Below, piece by piece: positions 43,419 through 52,975 of a stretch of DNA of 64,000 nucleotides. Numbering within the stretch: the first letter of the stretch is position 1; each line of letters starts with the position of its first letter. The DNA is from Lachnospiraceae bacterium (GTDB taxonomy: Bacteria > Bacillota > Clostridia > Lachnospirales > Lachnospiraceae): contig JAFQVJ010000023.1 in assembly GCA_017408025.1 (NCBI GenBank), positions 1 to 64,000 of the forward strand, read 5' to 3'. Below the pieces are notes generated by a model. That model worked only from the letters and a program-made list of their open reading frames with translations. It had not been told where the DNA came from and ran no database searches. A program made the translations under genes and the position numbers.

Positions 43419-44087
43419 CTACAATCTTCCCTCATATTCTTTAAATACTTCAAGAAATTCTTTCACGTTGGCTGTCGCATCGCCTCTATATACGCTTGAG
43501 CCAGCAACTATAATATTAGCTCCCGCATCAAGAACAGTTCTGACATTTTCTACAGATATTCCACCGTCAACCTGAATGTCTGTGTTTAGTCCTTTTTTCT
43601 TTAATAAACTTCTCATCTCACCAATCTTTGGTGTGACACTGTCCATATACTTCTGTCCGCCAAACCCAGGAACAACAGTCATAATCAATATCATATCTAC
43701 CATTTCTACAACTGACTCCACAGCATCAATGCCGGTACTTGGGTTAATCGCCACTCCTGCCTTGCATCCCAATTCTTTTATTTTCTTTATGGTATCTATA
43801 AGATCGGCGCATGCCTCAGCATGAACAGTTATAATATCTGCTCCTGCGTTCTTGAAAGCCGCTAAATACCTAACAGGCTCATTAATCATAAGATGGACAT
43901 CAAACACCTTGTTTGTTACCTTTCTTATGCTCTGAACTACAGGCACACCCATAGACAGACTTGGCACAAACAAACCATCCATAACATCTATATGAATATA
44001 CTCTGCACCAGCTTCATCAACTATTCTTATATCTTCTCCCAGCGTGGCAAAATCTGCAGCCAAAATAGAAGGTGATAACTTAATCAT
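43419..44087 (-). CDS. rpe: Ribulose-phosphate 3-epimerase
   Basis: Interconverts ribulose-5-phosphate and xylulose-5-phosphate in the pentose phosphate pathway; about 222 residues. TIM-barrel motifs LSPSILAADFATLGEDI, HIDVMDGLFVPSLSMG, DVHLMI, TVHAEA, TVVPGFGGQKYMD and VDGGISVENV contain the metal ligands (two His, two Asp). The family usually begins M-I-K-[IL]-x-PSIL, so the ATG at 44087 is preferred; an ATG four codons earlier (44099) is equally possible. Confidence 0.94.
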   Translation of the reverse strand: MIKLSPSILAADFATLGEDIRIVDEAGAEYIHIDVMDGLFVPSLSMGVPVVQSIRKVTNKVFDVHLMINEPVRYLAAFKNAGADIITVHAEACADLIDTIKKIKELGCKAGVAINPSTGIDAVESVVEMVDMILIMTVVPGFGGQKYMDSVTPKIGEMRSLLKKKGLNTDIQVDGGISVENVRTVLDAGANIIVAGSSVYRGDATANVKEFLEVFKEYEGRL

Positions 44088-44111
44088 TTTCTTCCACATC
44101 CATTTCTTTTA

Positions 44112-44990
44112 TCAGTATTTCCTACGTTCTTTAATCTCGTTGTAAAACTGAACGTAATTATCATATCTGCTCTGTCCTATGTGGCCCTTTTCAACAGCTT
44201 CTTTTACAGCACAATCAGGCTCATTTACATGGACACAGCCATTAAATCTGCACTTTCCTTCGTATTTATAAAACTCCGGAAAATAATCCCTCAACTCCTC
44301 TTTCTCACATGGACATGTATATATGGAACTAAATCCAGGTGTGTCCATAAGATAAGTCGAATCCCCAAGACAAAAAATCTCCGAATGTCTCGTTGTGTGC
44401 TTTCCTCTCTCTATCTTTCTACTGATATCTTCTGTCTCCATGACTGCGTCAGGCACAAGGGTATTTAGTAATGAGGATTTGCCCACACCAGAAGGACCTG
44501 CTAGAGATGTTGTCTTGCCGTTTAAAAGCTCTAAAACCTTATCTATACCATTGTTTTGCTTAACACTTATAAGCAAAACTTCGTATCCTGCTTTTTCATA
44601 GGTGCTTTTAAGTTCATTTATCTCTTCATCCTCTGCCAAGTCCATCTTGTTGAAACACAGCATGCTTTTCATTCCCTGTGATTCCATCATCACTAGAAAT
44701 CTATCTAGCAAATTTCTGTTTGGTGCAGGACTTTTTGCTGCAAATACTACCAATGTCTGGTCTATATTAGCTACTGCAGGACGTATGAGCTCGCTTCTTC
44801 TCTCTAAGATAGCCGTGATATTGCCCTTCATGTCTTCCTTAGACACTATATCAATCTCCACGTCATCTCCAACAAGAGGCTTTTGATTTCTATGTCTGAA
44901 TATACCTTTGGCCTTGCAGGTGAATATGCCTTCACCTGCCACATGGACAAAATATTCTCCTGCAATGCCTTTGATAATCTTACCTGTCAC
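44112..44990 (-). CDS. rsgA: Ribosome small-subunit biogenesis GTPase RsgA
   Basis: Circularly permuted GTPase of 292 residues that checks late 30S maturation. N-terminal OB domain (1-65), then G4 (CFNKMDL), G1 (GPSGVGKSSLLN) and G3 (DTPGFS) in permuted order, then a zinc finger with CRFNGCVHVNEPDC. Start is GTG and overlaps the TAG stop of pknB by 1 nt. Confidence 0.95.
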   Translation of the reverse strand: MTGKIIKGIAGEYFVHVAGEGIFTCKAKGIFRHRNQKPLVGDDVEIDIVSKEDMKGNITAILERRSELIRPAVANIDQTLVVFAAKSPAPNRNLLDRFLVMMESQGMKSMLCFNKMDLAEDEEINELKSTYEKAGYEVLLISVKQNNGIDKVLELLNGKTTSLAGPSGVGKSSLLNTLVPDAVMETEDISRKIERGKHTTRHSEIFCLGDSTYLMDTPGFSSIYTCPCEKEELRDYFPEFYKYEGKCRFNGCVHVNEPDCAVKEAVEKGHIGQSRYDNYVQFYNEIKERRKY

Positions 44991-47248
44991 TATTCTGTAA
45001 CCTCAACCTCTTTGTACGCACATGTGTCAGTGTATACAACTGCATCCGTTGTCTTTCCATTAGCGTCCTCGTAAGTAAGTGTCAGCGTAAATGTAACATC
45101 TGTTACGTTTAACTGTTTAATCTGTACGGTTATCTGTTTCTGAGTATAGCCAGTCTCATACTTTGAAACAACATATTCTGTTACTGGTACATGTGATATT
45201 GTTCCATCGCTTTCTTTTACTATAAGTGTTGCAGTCAAAGTTCCCTTTGTAACATTCTCCATAACAGTCTCCTGCTCTGCTGGATTGTCACCTTCTCCAC
45301 CTTCTGCATCACCGTTGACTACCTTTGATATCTGTGGAATATCAAAATCTTTATCACTAAACTTTGTAATCGTTACCTCTGTCTTAGTAACCTTCTTAGT
45401 TGTTGGCTCTTGAGTCGTTGTAGTAGGTTGTGTTGTTGTCTCCTGTGGTCCCTTACTTACTACAAGCTCTAAAGCATCAGTTTTTGCAATAGATGCTCCA
45501 GCTTTTACATTAGCACTTATAATCTTACCGGCTTCTACTGTATTGTTATACTCTTCAACAAAATTTACATTTACAAGTCCTAAGTCAGCCAACTCTTTCT
45601 GTATCTTTTCCTTTGTCTTTCCTACCATCTGAGGTAATTCGACAAGATCTGTATTTTCTCCTGGACTAACATATACAACAATGTGGTCACCTTTAATCAA
45701 TTTTGTTGGTGCTGTAGGTGATGTACGGATACATACATCCTGCTCAATATCCTTATATAATGTCTCATCAGACTCGTATTCCCATGCAACATCAAGGCCC
45801 AATGATTCAAGCATTTCAATTGCCTCATCCTTTGTATTACCTGTAACAGAAGGAATGTCAAACTCTTCAGCACCCTCGCTGATATATACAAGAACTGTTG
45901 TATGCTTATCAACAATACTTTCAGCAGCCTTATCCTGTCTTATGACAAAGCCCTTCTCTACTTCGTTGCTCATCTCATATTCTACCTTTATTCCAAGGCT
46001 TGCCTCATTTAGCATCTCCTCTGCTTCCTGAAGTGTACGGTTAGAAACATTAGGAACAATTGTCTGTGTTGCTAAAAGACCTGTCGAAGTTGACCTTGTA
46101 GTCTCGTATGGATTATCTCCATCTCCTCCACATCCCTTAAGAACATTTATAAGAACTAAAATAAATACAATAAGAACTACTACACATGCCACAATAGCGC
46201 CAATGGTAACAATTCTGTCAAGCTTAGGATTAGATGCATCTATGTCATCATCATCCCCAAACGGTTCCTTCTTAGACTTCTCAGTATCTATAACATCAAG
46301 TTCATCTTCCTCATGTGACAACGCAGCTGCGTTTGCATTATTTCTGATAGCAGATATCTGTTCATCTGTCATCATAATTGTAGCATCTGTATTAGCTGTA
46401 GAAGCAATAACAACAAAATCCTCATCTGGTGTCACAAGGGCCTTCTTAAGGTCAGCGATAAGTGCAGACACCTTAAGATATCTTTTTTCAGCCTTCTTTT
46501 GTGTACACTTCTCAATAATTTTCTCCACACTGATAGGAAGCTCTGGCACTTCAATTTTAGGTGAAGGAAGCTCTTCATTGATATGCTGTAACGCTATAGT
46601 CACTGTAGAATCTCCTTCAAAAGGAACTTTACCTGTTATCATCTCGTAAAGAGATATACCAAGTGAATAGATGTCGCTCTTCTCGTCTATATATCCACCT
46701 CTTGCCTGCTCAGGTGATATATAGTGAACAGAACCCATGGCATTGGAATTGATTGTATTTGCAGACGCTGCTCTTGCAATACCGAAATCTGTAACCTTTA
46801 CCTTTCCTTCTCTGGATATAATAACGTTCTGTGGTTTAATATCTCTATGAATGATATGATTATTATGAGCAGCCTCTATGCCCTGTGCAACCTGTATTGC
46901 AATACTTACAGATTCCTTAATAGATAGCTTACCCTTCTTCTCAATATATTTCTTAAGTGTGATACCTTCTACAAGCTCCATTACAATAAAATATATGCCA
47001 TTGTCTTCTCCAACATCATATACATTTACTATATTTGGATGTGTAAGACCTGCTGCTGACTGTGCTTCCACCTTAAACTTAGATACAAAATTCTTATCTT
47101 CACTAAACTCGTCTTTTAGAACCTTTATGGCTACATATCTGTTCAGTTTATGATCCAATGCTTTATATACATCTGACATTCCACCAGAACCGACTTTATC
47201 AACGATTTCATATCTGTCACCAATGAACATTCCTTTTCTGATCATCAT
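44990..47248 (-). CDS. pknB: PASTA-domain Ser/Thr protein kinase
   Basis: Membrane receptor kinase of the PrkC/PknB family, 752 residues. Kinase domain about 12-270: GSGGMSDVYKA loop, catalytic HRDIKPQN, DFGIARA and ISPEQARGG. A cytoplasmic linker precedes one membrane segment (VTIGAIVACVVVLIVFILVL, about 345-370). Outside lie three PASTA repeats (from IVPNVSNRTLQEAEEML, FDIPSVTGNTKDEAIEML and VELPQMVGKTKEKIQKEL), which sense muropeptide or lipid II. A Thr/Pro-rich spacer (about 605-625) leads to a C-terminal beta-rich domain of about 120 residues that many PrkC proteins lack. Partner phosphatase gene is directly upstream. Confidence 0.95.
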   Translation of the reverse strand: MMIRKGMFIGDRYEIVDKVGSGGMSDVYKALDHKLNRYVAIKVLKDEFSEDKNFVSKFKVEAQSAAGLTHPNIVNVYDVGEDNGIYFIVMELVEGITLKKYIEKKGKLSIKESVSIAIQVAQGIEAAHNNHIIHRDIKPQNVIISREGKVKVTDFGIARAASANTINSNAMGSVHYISPEQARGGYIDEKSDIYSLGISLYEMITGKVPFEGDSTVTIALQHINEELPSPKIEVPELPISVEKIIEKCTQKKAEKRYLKVSALIADLKKALVTPDEDFVVIASTANTDATIMMTDEQISAIRNNANAAALSHEEDELDVIDTEKSKKEPFGDDDDIDASNPKLDRIVTIGAIVACVVVLIVFILVLINVLKGCGGDGDNPYETTRSTSTGLLATQTIVPNVSNRTLQEAEEMLNEASLGIKVEYEMSNEVEKGFVIRQDKAAESIVDKHTTVLVYISEGAEEFDIPSVTGNTKDEAIEMLESLGLDVAWEYESDETLYKDIEQDVCIRTSPTAPTKLIKGDHIVVYVSPGENTDLVELPQMVGKTKEKIQKELADLGLVNVNFVEEYNNTVEAGKIISANVKAGASIAKTDALELVVSKGPQETTTQPTTTTQEPTTKKVTKTEVTITKFSDKDFDIPQISKVVNGDAEGGEGDNPAEQETVMENVTKGTLTATLIVKESDGTISHVPVTEYVVSKYETGYTQKQITVQIKQLNVTDVTFTLTLTYEDANGKTTDAVVYTDTCAYKEVEVTE

Positions 47249-47276
47249 AGTAATAACTTCCTTTCAACCATTCTTC

Positions 47277-48002
47277 CTAAACTTCTGCTAAAACTACTGC
47301 AATATTGTCAAGACCGCCATTATTATTGGCTGCATCTATAAGCTTATGTACAGCCTCTTCCATATTGCCATCTGAACATCTGTCAACGATGTCTTTTATA
47401 TCAGCGTCTTCCACCATGTTAGTTAATCCGTCTGAGCAAAGCAAAATCTTCGTTCCCTCACTAATTTCTGCCTCAAAGAAATCAGCTGTAACCTTTCTCT
47501 CTACTCCAACAGCTCTGGTGATAACATTCTTTCTCGAATGTGTTTTTGCACTCTCTTTGTCAAGCTCGCCGATGCTGACCATCTCTTGCACAAGGGAATG
47601 ATCTCTTGTTATCTGTCTAATGTCATCACCTATGAGATAAAGTCTTGAATCTCCTACATTAGCCACATATAGGTTATTGTTCTCCAACGTAGCAACAACA
47701 ATTGTCGTTCCCATGCCCTTGAATTTCTCATCCTTAGTGGCCATTTCAAACACTTTCACATTGGCAACATCAATAGCTTCCTCAATTATAGATATTTTAT
47801 CTTTCTTTTCGTTTTCCTTAATTGATTGCAATACAGCATTTACAGCCTGTTCTGATGCAACTTCGCCAGCCTTGTGACCTCCCATACCATCTGCAACTAT
47901 TAACACATTTGGGAGATTACCTATCTGTTCAACAGAAAAATAAGCATAATCCTGATTAGTGTTTCTCTTTGCACCTATATTTGTCATTGCATATGCTCTC
48001 AT
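47277..48002 (-). CDS. prpC: PP2C-family Ser/Thr phosphatase PrpC
   Basis: Metal-dependent phosphatase of 241 residues that reverses PknB/PrkC phosphorylation. Motifs: NQDYAYFS, VADGMGGHKAGEVAS (metal Asp and Gly), GTTIVVA, VGDSRLYLI, DHSLVQEMV, LLCSDGLTNMV and the final GGLDNIAVVLAEV. The kinase gene starts 28 nt downstream. Confidence 0.95.
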   Translation of the reverse strand: MRAYAMTNIGAKRNTNQDYAYFSVEQIGNLPNVLIVADGMGGHKAGEVASEQAVNAVLQSIKENEKKDKISIIEEAIDVANVKVFEMATKDEKFKGMGTTIVVATLENNNLYVANVGDSRLYLIGDDIRQITRDHSLVQEMVSIGELDKESAKTHSRKNVITRAVGVERKVTADFFEAEISEGTKILLCSDGLTNMVEDADIKDIVDRCSDGNMEEAVHKLIDAANNNGGLDNIAVVLAEV

Positions 48003-48026
48003 TATTCTCCCTCCTTTTTTTATTCT

Positions 48027-48068
48027 TGTTAGTATAATTTTATTACACTACATCATCTTATACTAACA
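48027..48068. other. Hairpin between rlmN and prpC
   Basis: TGTTAGTATAA and its complement TTATACTAACA form an 11-bp perfect stem with a 20-nt loop in the 95-nt gap upstream of prpC. On the minus strand AAGAATAAAAAAAGG follows, not a T-run, so this is not a terminator. It could be an mRNA processing site within the operon or an operator. Confidence 0.5.
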
Positions 48069-48097
48069 TACAAATGCCAAAAGGGCAAGAAAAAAAA

Positions 48098-49150
48098 CTA
48101 TCTCTCGCCCTCTGCCAAACCAACTGTTTCCTTATAACTTTTACGGAGCTGACCACATGCCCCATTAATATCTCTTCCCATCTCTCGGCGAACAGTCACA
48201 TTCATACCATACTTTTCAAGCTTGCCTTTGAACCTTTCTATAGCCTTCTTGTCAGACTGTTTATAATCTCTCTCTTTTATTGGATTGACCGGGATAAGGT
48301 TCACATGACAATTCATTCCCTTTAACAAACTTCCAAGCGCCTCTGCACCTTCCACATTGTCATTCACACCAGCTACAAGTGAATATTCAAACGTAAGTCT
48401 TCTGCCTGTTTTCTCAAAAAAGTATCTACAGGCTTTAAGTATTTCCTCAATACTATATGACCTGGCTACAGGCATCAATTCTTTTCTTGTGTCATCATTT
48501 GATGCGTGTAGCGATATTGCCAATGTAATCTGCATATTTCTATCTGCTAATTCATATATCCTTGGCACAAGTCCACAGGTAGATAATGTTATATTTCTCT
48601 GGCTTATGTTTAATCCATTTTCATCAGATATAAGCTCTAAAAATTTGACAACATTGTCATAATTATCTAATGGTTCTCCACTTCCCATCAGAACTATATT
48701 GGAAATCCTCTCACCAATATCTCTCTGTATGCTGTAAATTTCATCAAGCATCTCTGATGGCAATAGATTTCTCTCAAGACCATCTAATGTAGATGCACAG
48801 AATTTACATCCCATTCGACAGCCTGCCTGTGTAGATATACACACAGAATTGCCGTGATGATACCTCATCAATACACTTTCTATTACATTTCCATCACTTA
48901 ATTGAAAAAGATATTTTTTTGTTCCATCCACTGCTGATGTGAGAACCTGTACCGGCTCCAGCTTTGTGTATGCACACTCTGATTTCAGTTTCTCCCTTAA
49001 CGCCACTGATATATTGCTCATCTCATCAAAAGAGCCTGCCAGTTTCACATGCATCCACTCATATATCTGCTTTGCACGAAATTTCTTTTCGCCAAGGGAT
49101 AAAATGAACTCATTTAATTCTTCCATGTTTAATGATTTTATATCTACCAT
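48098..49150 (-). CDS. rlmN: Dual 23S rRNA A2503 / tRNA A37 C2-methyltransferase RlmN
   Basis: Radical-SAM methyltransferase of 350 residues. The [4Fe-4S] cluster is bound by [11 protein letters not shown] (C-x3-C-x2-C), with the [13 protein letters not shown] loop and the two catalytic cysteines expected in this family (one near the C-terminus, in [10 protein letters not shown]). RlmN makes 2-methyladenosine at 23S A2503 and tRNA A37. Confidence 0.95.
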   Translation of the reverse strand: MVDIKSLNMEELNEFILSLGEKKFRAKQIYEWMHVKLAGSFDEMSNISVALREKLKSECAYTKLEPVQVLTSAVDGTKKYLFQLSDGNVIESVLMRYHHGNSVCISTQAGCRMGCKFCASTLDGLERNLLPSEMLDEIYSIQRDIGERISNIVLMGSGEPLDNYDNVVKFLELISDENGLNISQRNITLSTCGLVPRIYELADRNMQITLAISLHASNDDTRKELMPVARSYSIEEILKACRYFFEKTGRRLTFEYSLVAGVNDNVEGAEALGSLLKGMNCHVNLIPVNPIKERDYKQSDKKAIERFKGKLEKYGMNVTVRREMGRDINGACGQLRKSYKETVGLAEGER

Positions 49151-49170
49151 ACTTATCTTCTCTCTTTATA

Positions 49171-50544
49171 TTAAACACGCTCAAAACGGCATATAAAAAA
49201 TCCATCTGAGCCATCGATACCTGGAAGCATCTGAAGATAACCATTTCTTGCTGTTCCTCTGCAATATCCTTCTGGCACATACTTTGATATATCTACCAGT
49301 TTCAAAGGATACTTTTCTTCCACATATCGCATATTTTCTATGTTTTCTTCCTTATTCAAAGTACATGTGCTATATATAAGTGTTCCACCCTTTTTCACAT
49401 ACTGCCATGCATTATCCAACATTCTTCTCTGCAATCTCACAAGTTCCTTTTCCTTGTCAGGTGTCATATTGTACTTGATGTCACTCTTCTTTCCTATGAC
49501 TCCCAATCCTGAACAAGGTAGGTCAGCTACAACTACATCAGCCTTGCCTAGCATAGATTCATCCAGCTCCGTGGCATCAAACACCTCTGCTTCCACGCCA
49601 TCAGCACCTGTTCTCTCTATGTTTTCCCATATCAGTTCTACTTTATAATCGCTGACATCCCGTGCAATTACCTTTCCCTTAGCATTCATCATCTCATATA
49701 GATGCAATGCCTTTCCACCAGGTGCTGCACACATATCCAGACATAAATCTCCTTCCTTTGGGTCAGCTATAACTGAAACTAACATAGAGCTTAAATCCTG
49801 AACACTTATCAAGCCTTCCCTAAACGCATCTGAGTTCTCCAAAAAATCAATCTCACTTATGTATAATGCATTCTCATATACATCCGATTTCTCTACTTTA
49901 ATTTTCTCCTCCTCAAGCTGATTTACAATGTCCTTTGCAGACGCTTTTGTTGTATTCATGCGCACACAAATTCTGTCATCATCTTTGGCAAATCCCTTGA
50001 TTATACGTGATGCATCCTCAACACCGTACTGAACAATCAACTGCTCTACAATCCATTTAGGCATTGAATACATTACATGAAGATATGTAACCAAATCCTC
50101 TGACGCATTTGGGAATTTCAAATTTTCTTTATTTCTAATAATAGCTCTAAGAACACCATTTACAAATCCTTTAAGCTGTCCAAAGCTTCTCTTAATAGCT
50201 AATTTTACTGCTTCATTGCATGTTGCAGAAACAGGCACTGAATCCATCTTCAGTACCTGATATACAGACATTCTTAATAGATTTCTTATAAGTGGCTTCA
50301 TCTTAGCCACTTTTATCTTGGACACCTGATCGATCACATAATCTATATAGATTCTATTTTCAAGAGTTCCCTCTGTTATTCTTGTGATAAATGCCCTGTC
50401 TCTTTTATCAAGATACTGGTACTTGCGAAGAGTCTGGCGCAACACCACATGACTGTAAGCACCCTTCTCACATATCTCCATAAGCATATCCAGTATAATC
50501 TCTCTTGTATTTATTTCTCCAGCTCCCGCGTTTTTATTAGTCAC
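49171..50544 (-). CDS. rsmB: 16S rRNA m5C967 methyltransferase RsmB
   Basis: Methyltransferase of 457 residues with an N-terminal NusB-like RNA-binding domain (about 15-140) and a C-terminal Rossmann domain: LDMCAAPGGKALHLYEMM (SAM site), DLPCSGLGVIGKKSDIKY and IYSTCTLNKEEN with the two cysteines used in m5C chemistry. GTG at 50544 is chosen because GGAGG is 8 nt upstream; that site is itself read as codons if translation starts at the TTG at 50559. It overlaps the peptidase gene upstream by 8 nt. Confidence 0.94.
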   Translation of the reverse strand: MTNKNAGAGEINTREIILDMLMEICEKGAYSHVVLRQTLRKYQYLDKRDRAFITRITEGTLENRIYIDYVIDQVSKIKVAKMKPLIRNLLRMSVYQVLKMDSVPVSATCNEAVKLAIKRSFGQLKGFVNGVLRAIIRNKENLKFPNASEDLVTYLHVMYSMPKWIVEQLIVQYGVEDASRIIKGFAKDDDRICVRMNTTKASAKDIVNQLEEEKIKVEKSDVYENALYISEIDFLENSDAFREGLISVQDLSSMLVSVIADPKEGDLCLDMCAAPGGKALHLYEMMNAKGKVIARDVSDYKVELIWENIERTGADGVEAEVFDATELDESMLGKADVVVADLPCSGLGVIGKKSDIKYNMTPDKEKELVRLQRRMLDNAWQYVKKGGTLIYSTCTLNKEENIENMRYVEEKYPLKLVDISKYVPEGYCRGTARNGYLQMLPGIDGSDGFFICRFERV

Positions 50545-51259
50545 GTCTTCTTCCTCCAAAGAGAATTATTAATCTAAGTAATTGTAATATAGCTGTAGCG
50601 GCACTTGCTACATATGTCAATGCCGCCGCTCCAAGCACTTTCTTTGCGCCACTTACCTCTTCTGTGTACAACATACCTGTACCTGCCAGCACCTTTATAG
50701 CACGTGATGATGCATTAAACTCCACTGGCAATGTAACCAGATGAAAAAGTACTGTAGCTGCAAAGCATATAATACCAGCTGTAAGCCAGACTTGGCTTGA
50801 GCTTCCTGTAAATAAAAGTCCAACGAGAATAAGTATCCACGATGCGTATGAGCCAATGTTTGCCACAGGCACAAGTGTAGAACGAAGCTTTATAGGCACA
50901 TATCCCTGTGCGTGCTGCATTGCATGACCACACTCATGTGCTGCAACTCCAATAGCCGCAACTGATGCACTATTGTATGTTGAATCTGACAATCTTAGCA
51001 CCTTACTTCTTGGATCGTAGTGGTCGCTTAAATTTCCGGCCACATGCTCTATTCTCACATCATATATTCCCTGTGAGTGCAATATTCGTTCAGCTGCCAT
51101 GGCTCCTGTAAGCCCAGACATACTTCTAACCTTAGAATATTTCCTAAATCTTGAACTGACCATATACTGTGCCCACATAGTTATAATCAAACCTATAATT
51201 ATAAGTATATATGTCGGGTCAAAATAAAATCCATAGGGTCTGTAAATATAAAGTAACAT
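50537..51259 (-). CDS. YugP-like zinc metallopeptidase
   Basis: Membrane protein of 240 residues. An N-terminal segment (DPTYILIIIGLIITMWAQYM) is followed by the zinc site AAHECGHAMQHAQGY (HExxH, about 119-133) and three further membrane segments. The family (YugP, neutral zinc metallopeptidase 2) is common in Firmicutes next to rsmB, fmt and def; its substrate is unknown. ATG at 51259 has GGAGG 7 nt upstream. Confidence 0.88.
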   Translation of the reverse strand: MLLYIYRPYGFYFDPTYILIIIGLIITMWAQYMVSSRFRKYSKVRSMSGLTGAMAAERILHSQGIYDVRIEHVAGNLSDHYDPRSKVLRLSDSTYNSASVAAIGVAAHECGHAMQHAQGYVPIKLRSTLVPVANIGSYASWILILVGLLFTGSSSQVWLTAGIICFAATVLFHLVTLPVEFNASSRAIKVLAGTGMLYTEEVSGAKKVLGAAALTYVASAATAILQLLRLIILFGGRRRD

Positions 51260-51355
51260 AGCTATTCCTCCGTTCAAAAAATATCATTTCTTAATACATC
51301 ATAACTCTTATTCTTCCCTCATTACCTTTTGTTATTATAATAAAATCTCAAAGAT

Positions 51356-52285
51356 TTATCCTAGAATTGCGCCGTCATCAAAGCCTGCGCCACAAAGATA
51401 GCTTTCTGTAGTCATCCTTTTCTTTCCTTCAAGCTGAAGCTCTGTTATAGCCAGCGCTCCTACGCCCGTCTTTACTACTATGGCCTTCTTTGTCTTGTCT
51501 ACTATCTGACCACACTCCCCTGCGTACTCTTTATCAATAACTTCTGCTTTCCAGACCTTAAGAGTCTTTCCATTATATCTAGTATACGCACTTGGCCATG
51601 GATTTAATCCTCTGACAAGTCTTTCTATCTCTTCTGCTGATTTTGTAAAATCAATATCGCCAAGCTTTTTATCAAGCATCTTGGCATAACTACTCTGACT
51701 GTCATCCTGTGGTGTCCTTGTAGCTGTACCATCTTCCAGCTTCTTTAGTGTCTCTAATATAATGTGAGCTCCAGCATCTGTAAGCTTATCAAAAAGACTT
51801 CCGGCTGTCTCATCAGAAGCTATCTCCACCTTAAGTATATCAAGTATATCTCCTGTATCAATACCTTCCGCCATCATCTGAGTTGTTACGCCGGTCACCT
51901 TTTCTCCATCTATTATGCTCCACTGAATAGGTGCAGCCCCCCTATATTTCGGTAAAAGTGATGCATGAATATTTACGCAACCGTATTTGGGCATATCTAA
52001 TATTTCTTTTGATAAAATCTGTCCATATGCAGCAACTACAAATACATCTGCACCATATTCTCTAAGCTTAGCGACAGCTTCCTCTGTCTTTACTCTATGT
52101 GGTTGATAGACCTCTATACCATGCTTCAATGCTGCTTCCTTTACAGGTGTATATTGAATTTCCTTGCCACGTCCCTTCGGCTTGTCTTCCTGCGTTACAA
52201 CAAGAACAACCTGATAACCAGCCTCAACTATTGATTCTAACGCTCCCACTGCAAAGTCAGGAGTTCCCATAAATATTATCTTCAT
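51356..52285 (-). CDS. fmt: Methionyl-tRNA formyltransferase
   Basis: Formylates initiator Met-tRNA with 10-formyl-tetrahydrofolate; 309 residues. Motifs GTPDFAVGALESI, HASLLPKYRGAAPIQWSIID (catalytic Asn/His region) and GVTTQMMAEGIDTGDIL are present, with the C-terminal tRNA-binding domain. The formyl donor is made by Fhs and FolD encoded 3-6 kb away, and the formyl group is later removed by Def encoded 59 nt upstream. Confidence 0.96.
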   Translation of the reverse strand: MKIIFMGTPDFAVGALESIVEAGYQVVLVVTQEDKPKGRGKEIQYTPVKEAALKHGIEVYQPHRVKTEEAVAKLREYGADVFVVAAYGQILSKEILDMPKYGCVNIHASLLPKYRGAAPIQWSIIDGEKVTGVTTQMMAEGIDTGDILDILKVEIASDETAGSLFDKLTDAGAHIILETLKKLEDGTATRTPQDDSQSSYAKMLDKKLGDIDFTKSAEEIERLVRGLNPWPSAYTRYNGKTLKVWKAEVIDKEYAGECGQIVDKTKKAIVVKTGVGALAITELQLEGKKRMTTESYLCGAGFDDGAILG

Positions 52286-52344
52286 ATATTACCTTTCATA
52301 ACTTGATTTTGCGCTCATAATCTAAATTTGTGGTTCTTAATATG

Positions 52345-52815
52345 TTAATCTTCATCATAATTGACGTCTTTTAATGCTCCTTCAACCTTCTCAACATAAA
52401 GGTGCCCGTCAAGATGATCACACTCATGACAAATCGCTCTAGCCAAAAGCTCCTCACCTTCTATAATGTACTCCTCCATATTTTCATTAAATGCCTTTGC
52501 CTTAACATAATTTGGTCTTGTAACTGTACCAGCTTTGCCAGGAACTGATAAACAGCCCTCATCTCCAGTCTGCTCTCCGCTTGTCTCAAGTATAACTGGA
52601 TTAATCATGACGATTGGTCCCTCTCCAATATCAATAACCACAATTCTTTTAAGTATACCTACCTGAGGTGCTGCAAGACCAACACCGTTTGCCTCGTACA
52701 TTGTGTCTAACATATCCTCAATAAGTGCCTCAGTTCTTTTATTTACCTCTGTTACTTCCTTACATACCTTTGTAAGACATTCATCTCCCATATTTCTAAT
52801 ATTTCTCAGTGCCAT
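52345..52815 (-). CDS. def: Peptide deformylase
   Basis: Fe/Zn hydrolase of 156 residues that removes the N-formyl group from new proteins. All three family motifs are seen: [10 protein letters not shown] (motif 1), EGCLSVPG (motif 2, metal Cys) and HECDHLDG (motif 3, HExxH). Start at 52815 has AAAGGA 8 nt upstream. Confidence 0.96.
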   Translation of the reverse strand: MALRNIRNMGDECLTKVCKEVTEVNKRTEALIEDMLDTMYEANGVGLAAPQVGILKRIVVIDIGEGPIVMINPVILETSGEQTGDEGCLSVPGKAGTVTRPNYVKAKAFNENMEEYIIEGEELLARAICHECDHLDGHLYVEKVEGALKDVNYDED

Positions 52816-52897
52816 ATATATCATCCTTTCTATACATTTATCTATATATTGAGCAAATAATAAATATAAGTTTGTTAAAAACTCACAATCATGGTTA

Positions 52898-52926
52898 AGT
52901 GTACACCATTTCTTCTATTTTTACAA
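52898..52926 (-). promoter_or_regulatory. Candidate promoter of def-fmt block
   Basis: Minus-strand TTGTAA (52921-52926) and TACACT (52898-52903) with a 17-nt spacer, about 80 nt before the def start. The 160-nt gap from priA also has GATTAG/CTAATC arms at 52928-52945. A separate promoter here would let the translation and signalling genes be expressed apart from priA. Confidence 0.5.
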
Positions 52927-52975
52927 TGATTAGGTTTGTCTAATCCTCATTCCAATATTCATAAAACAAAGACGC

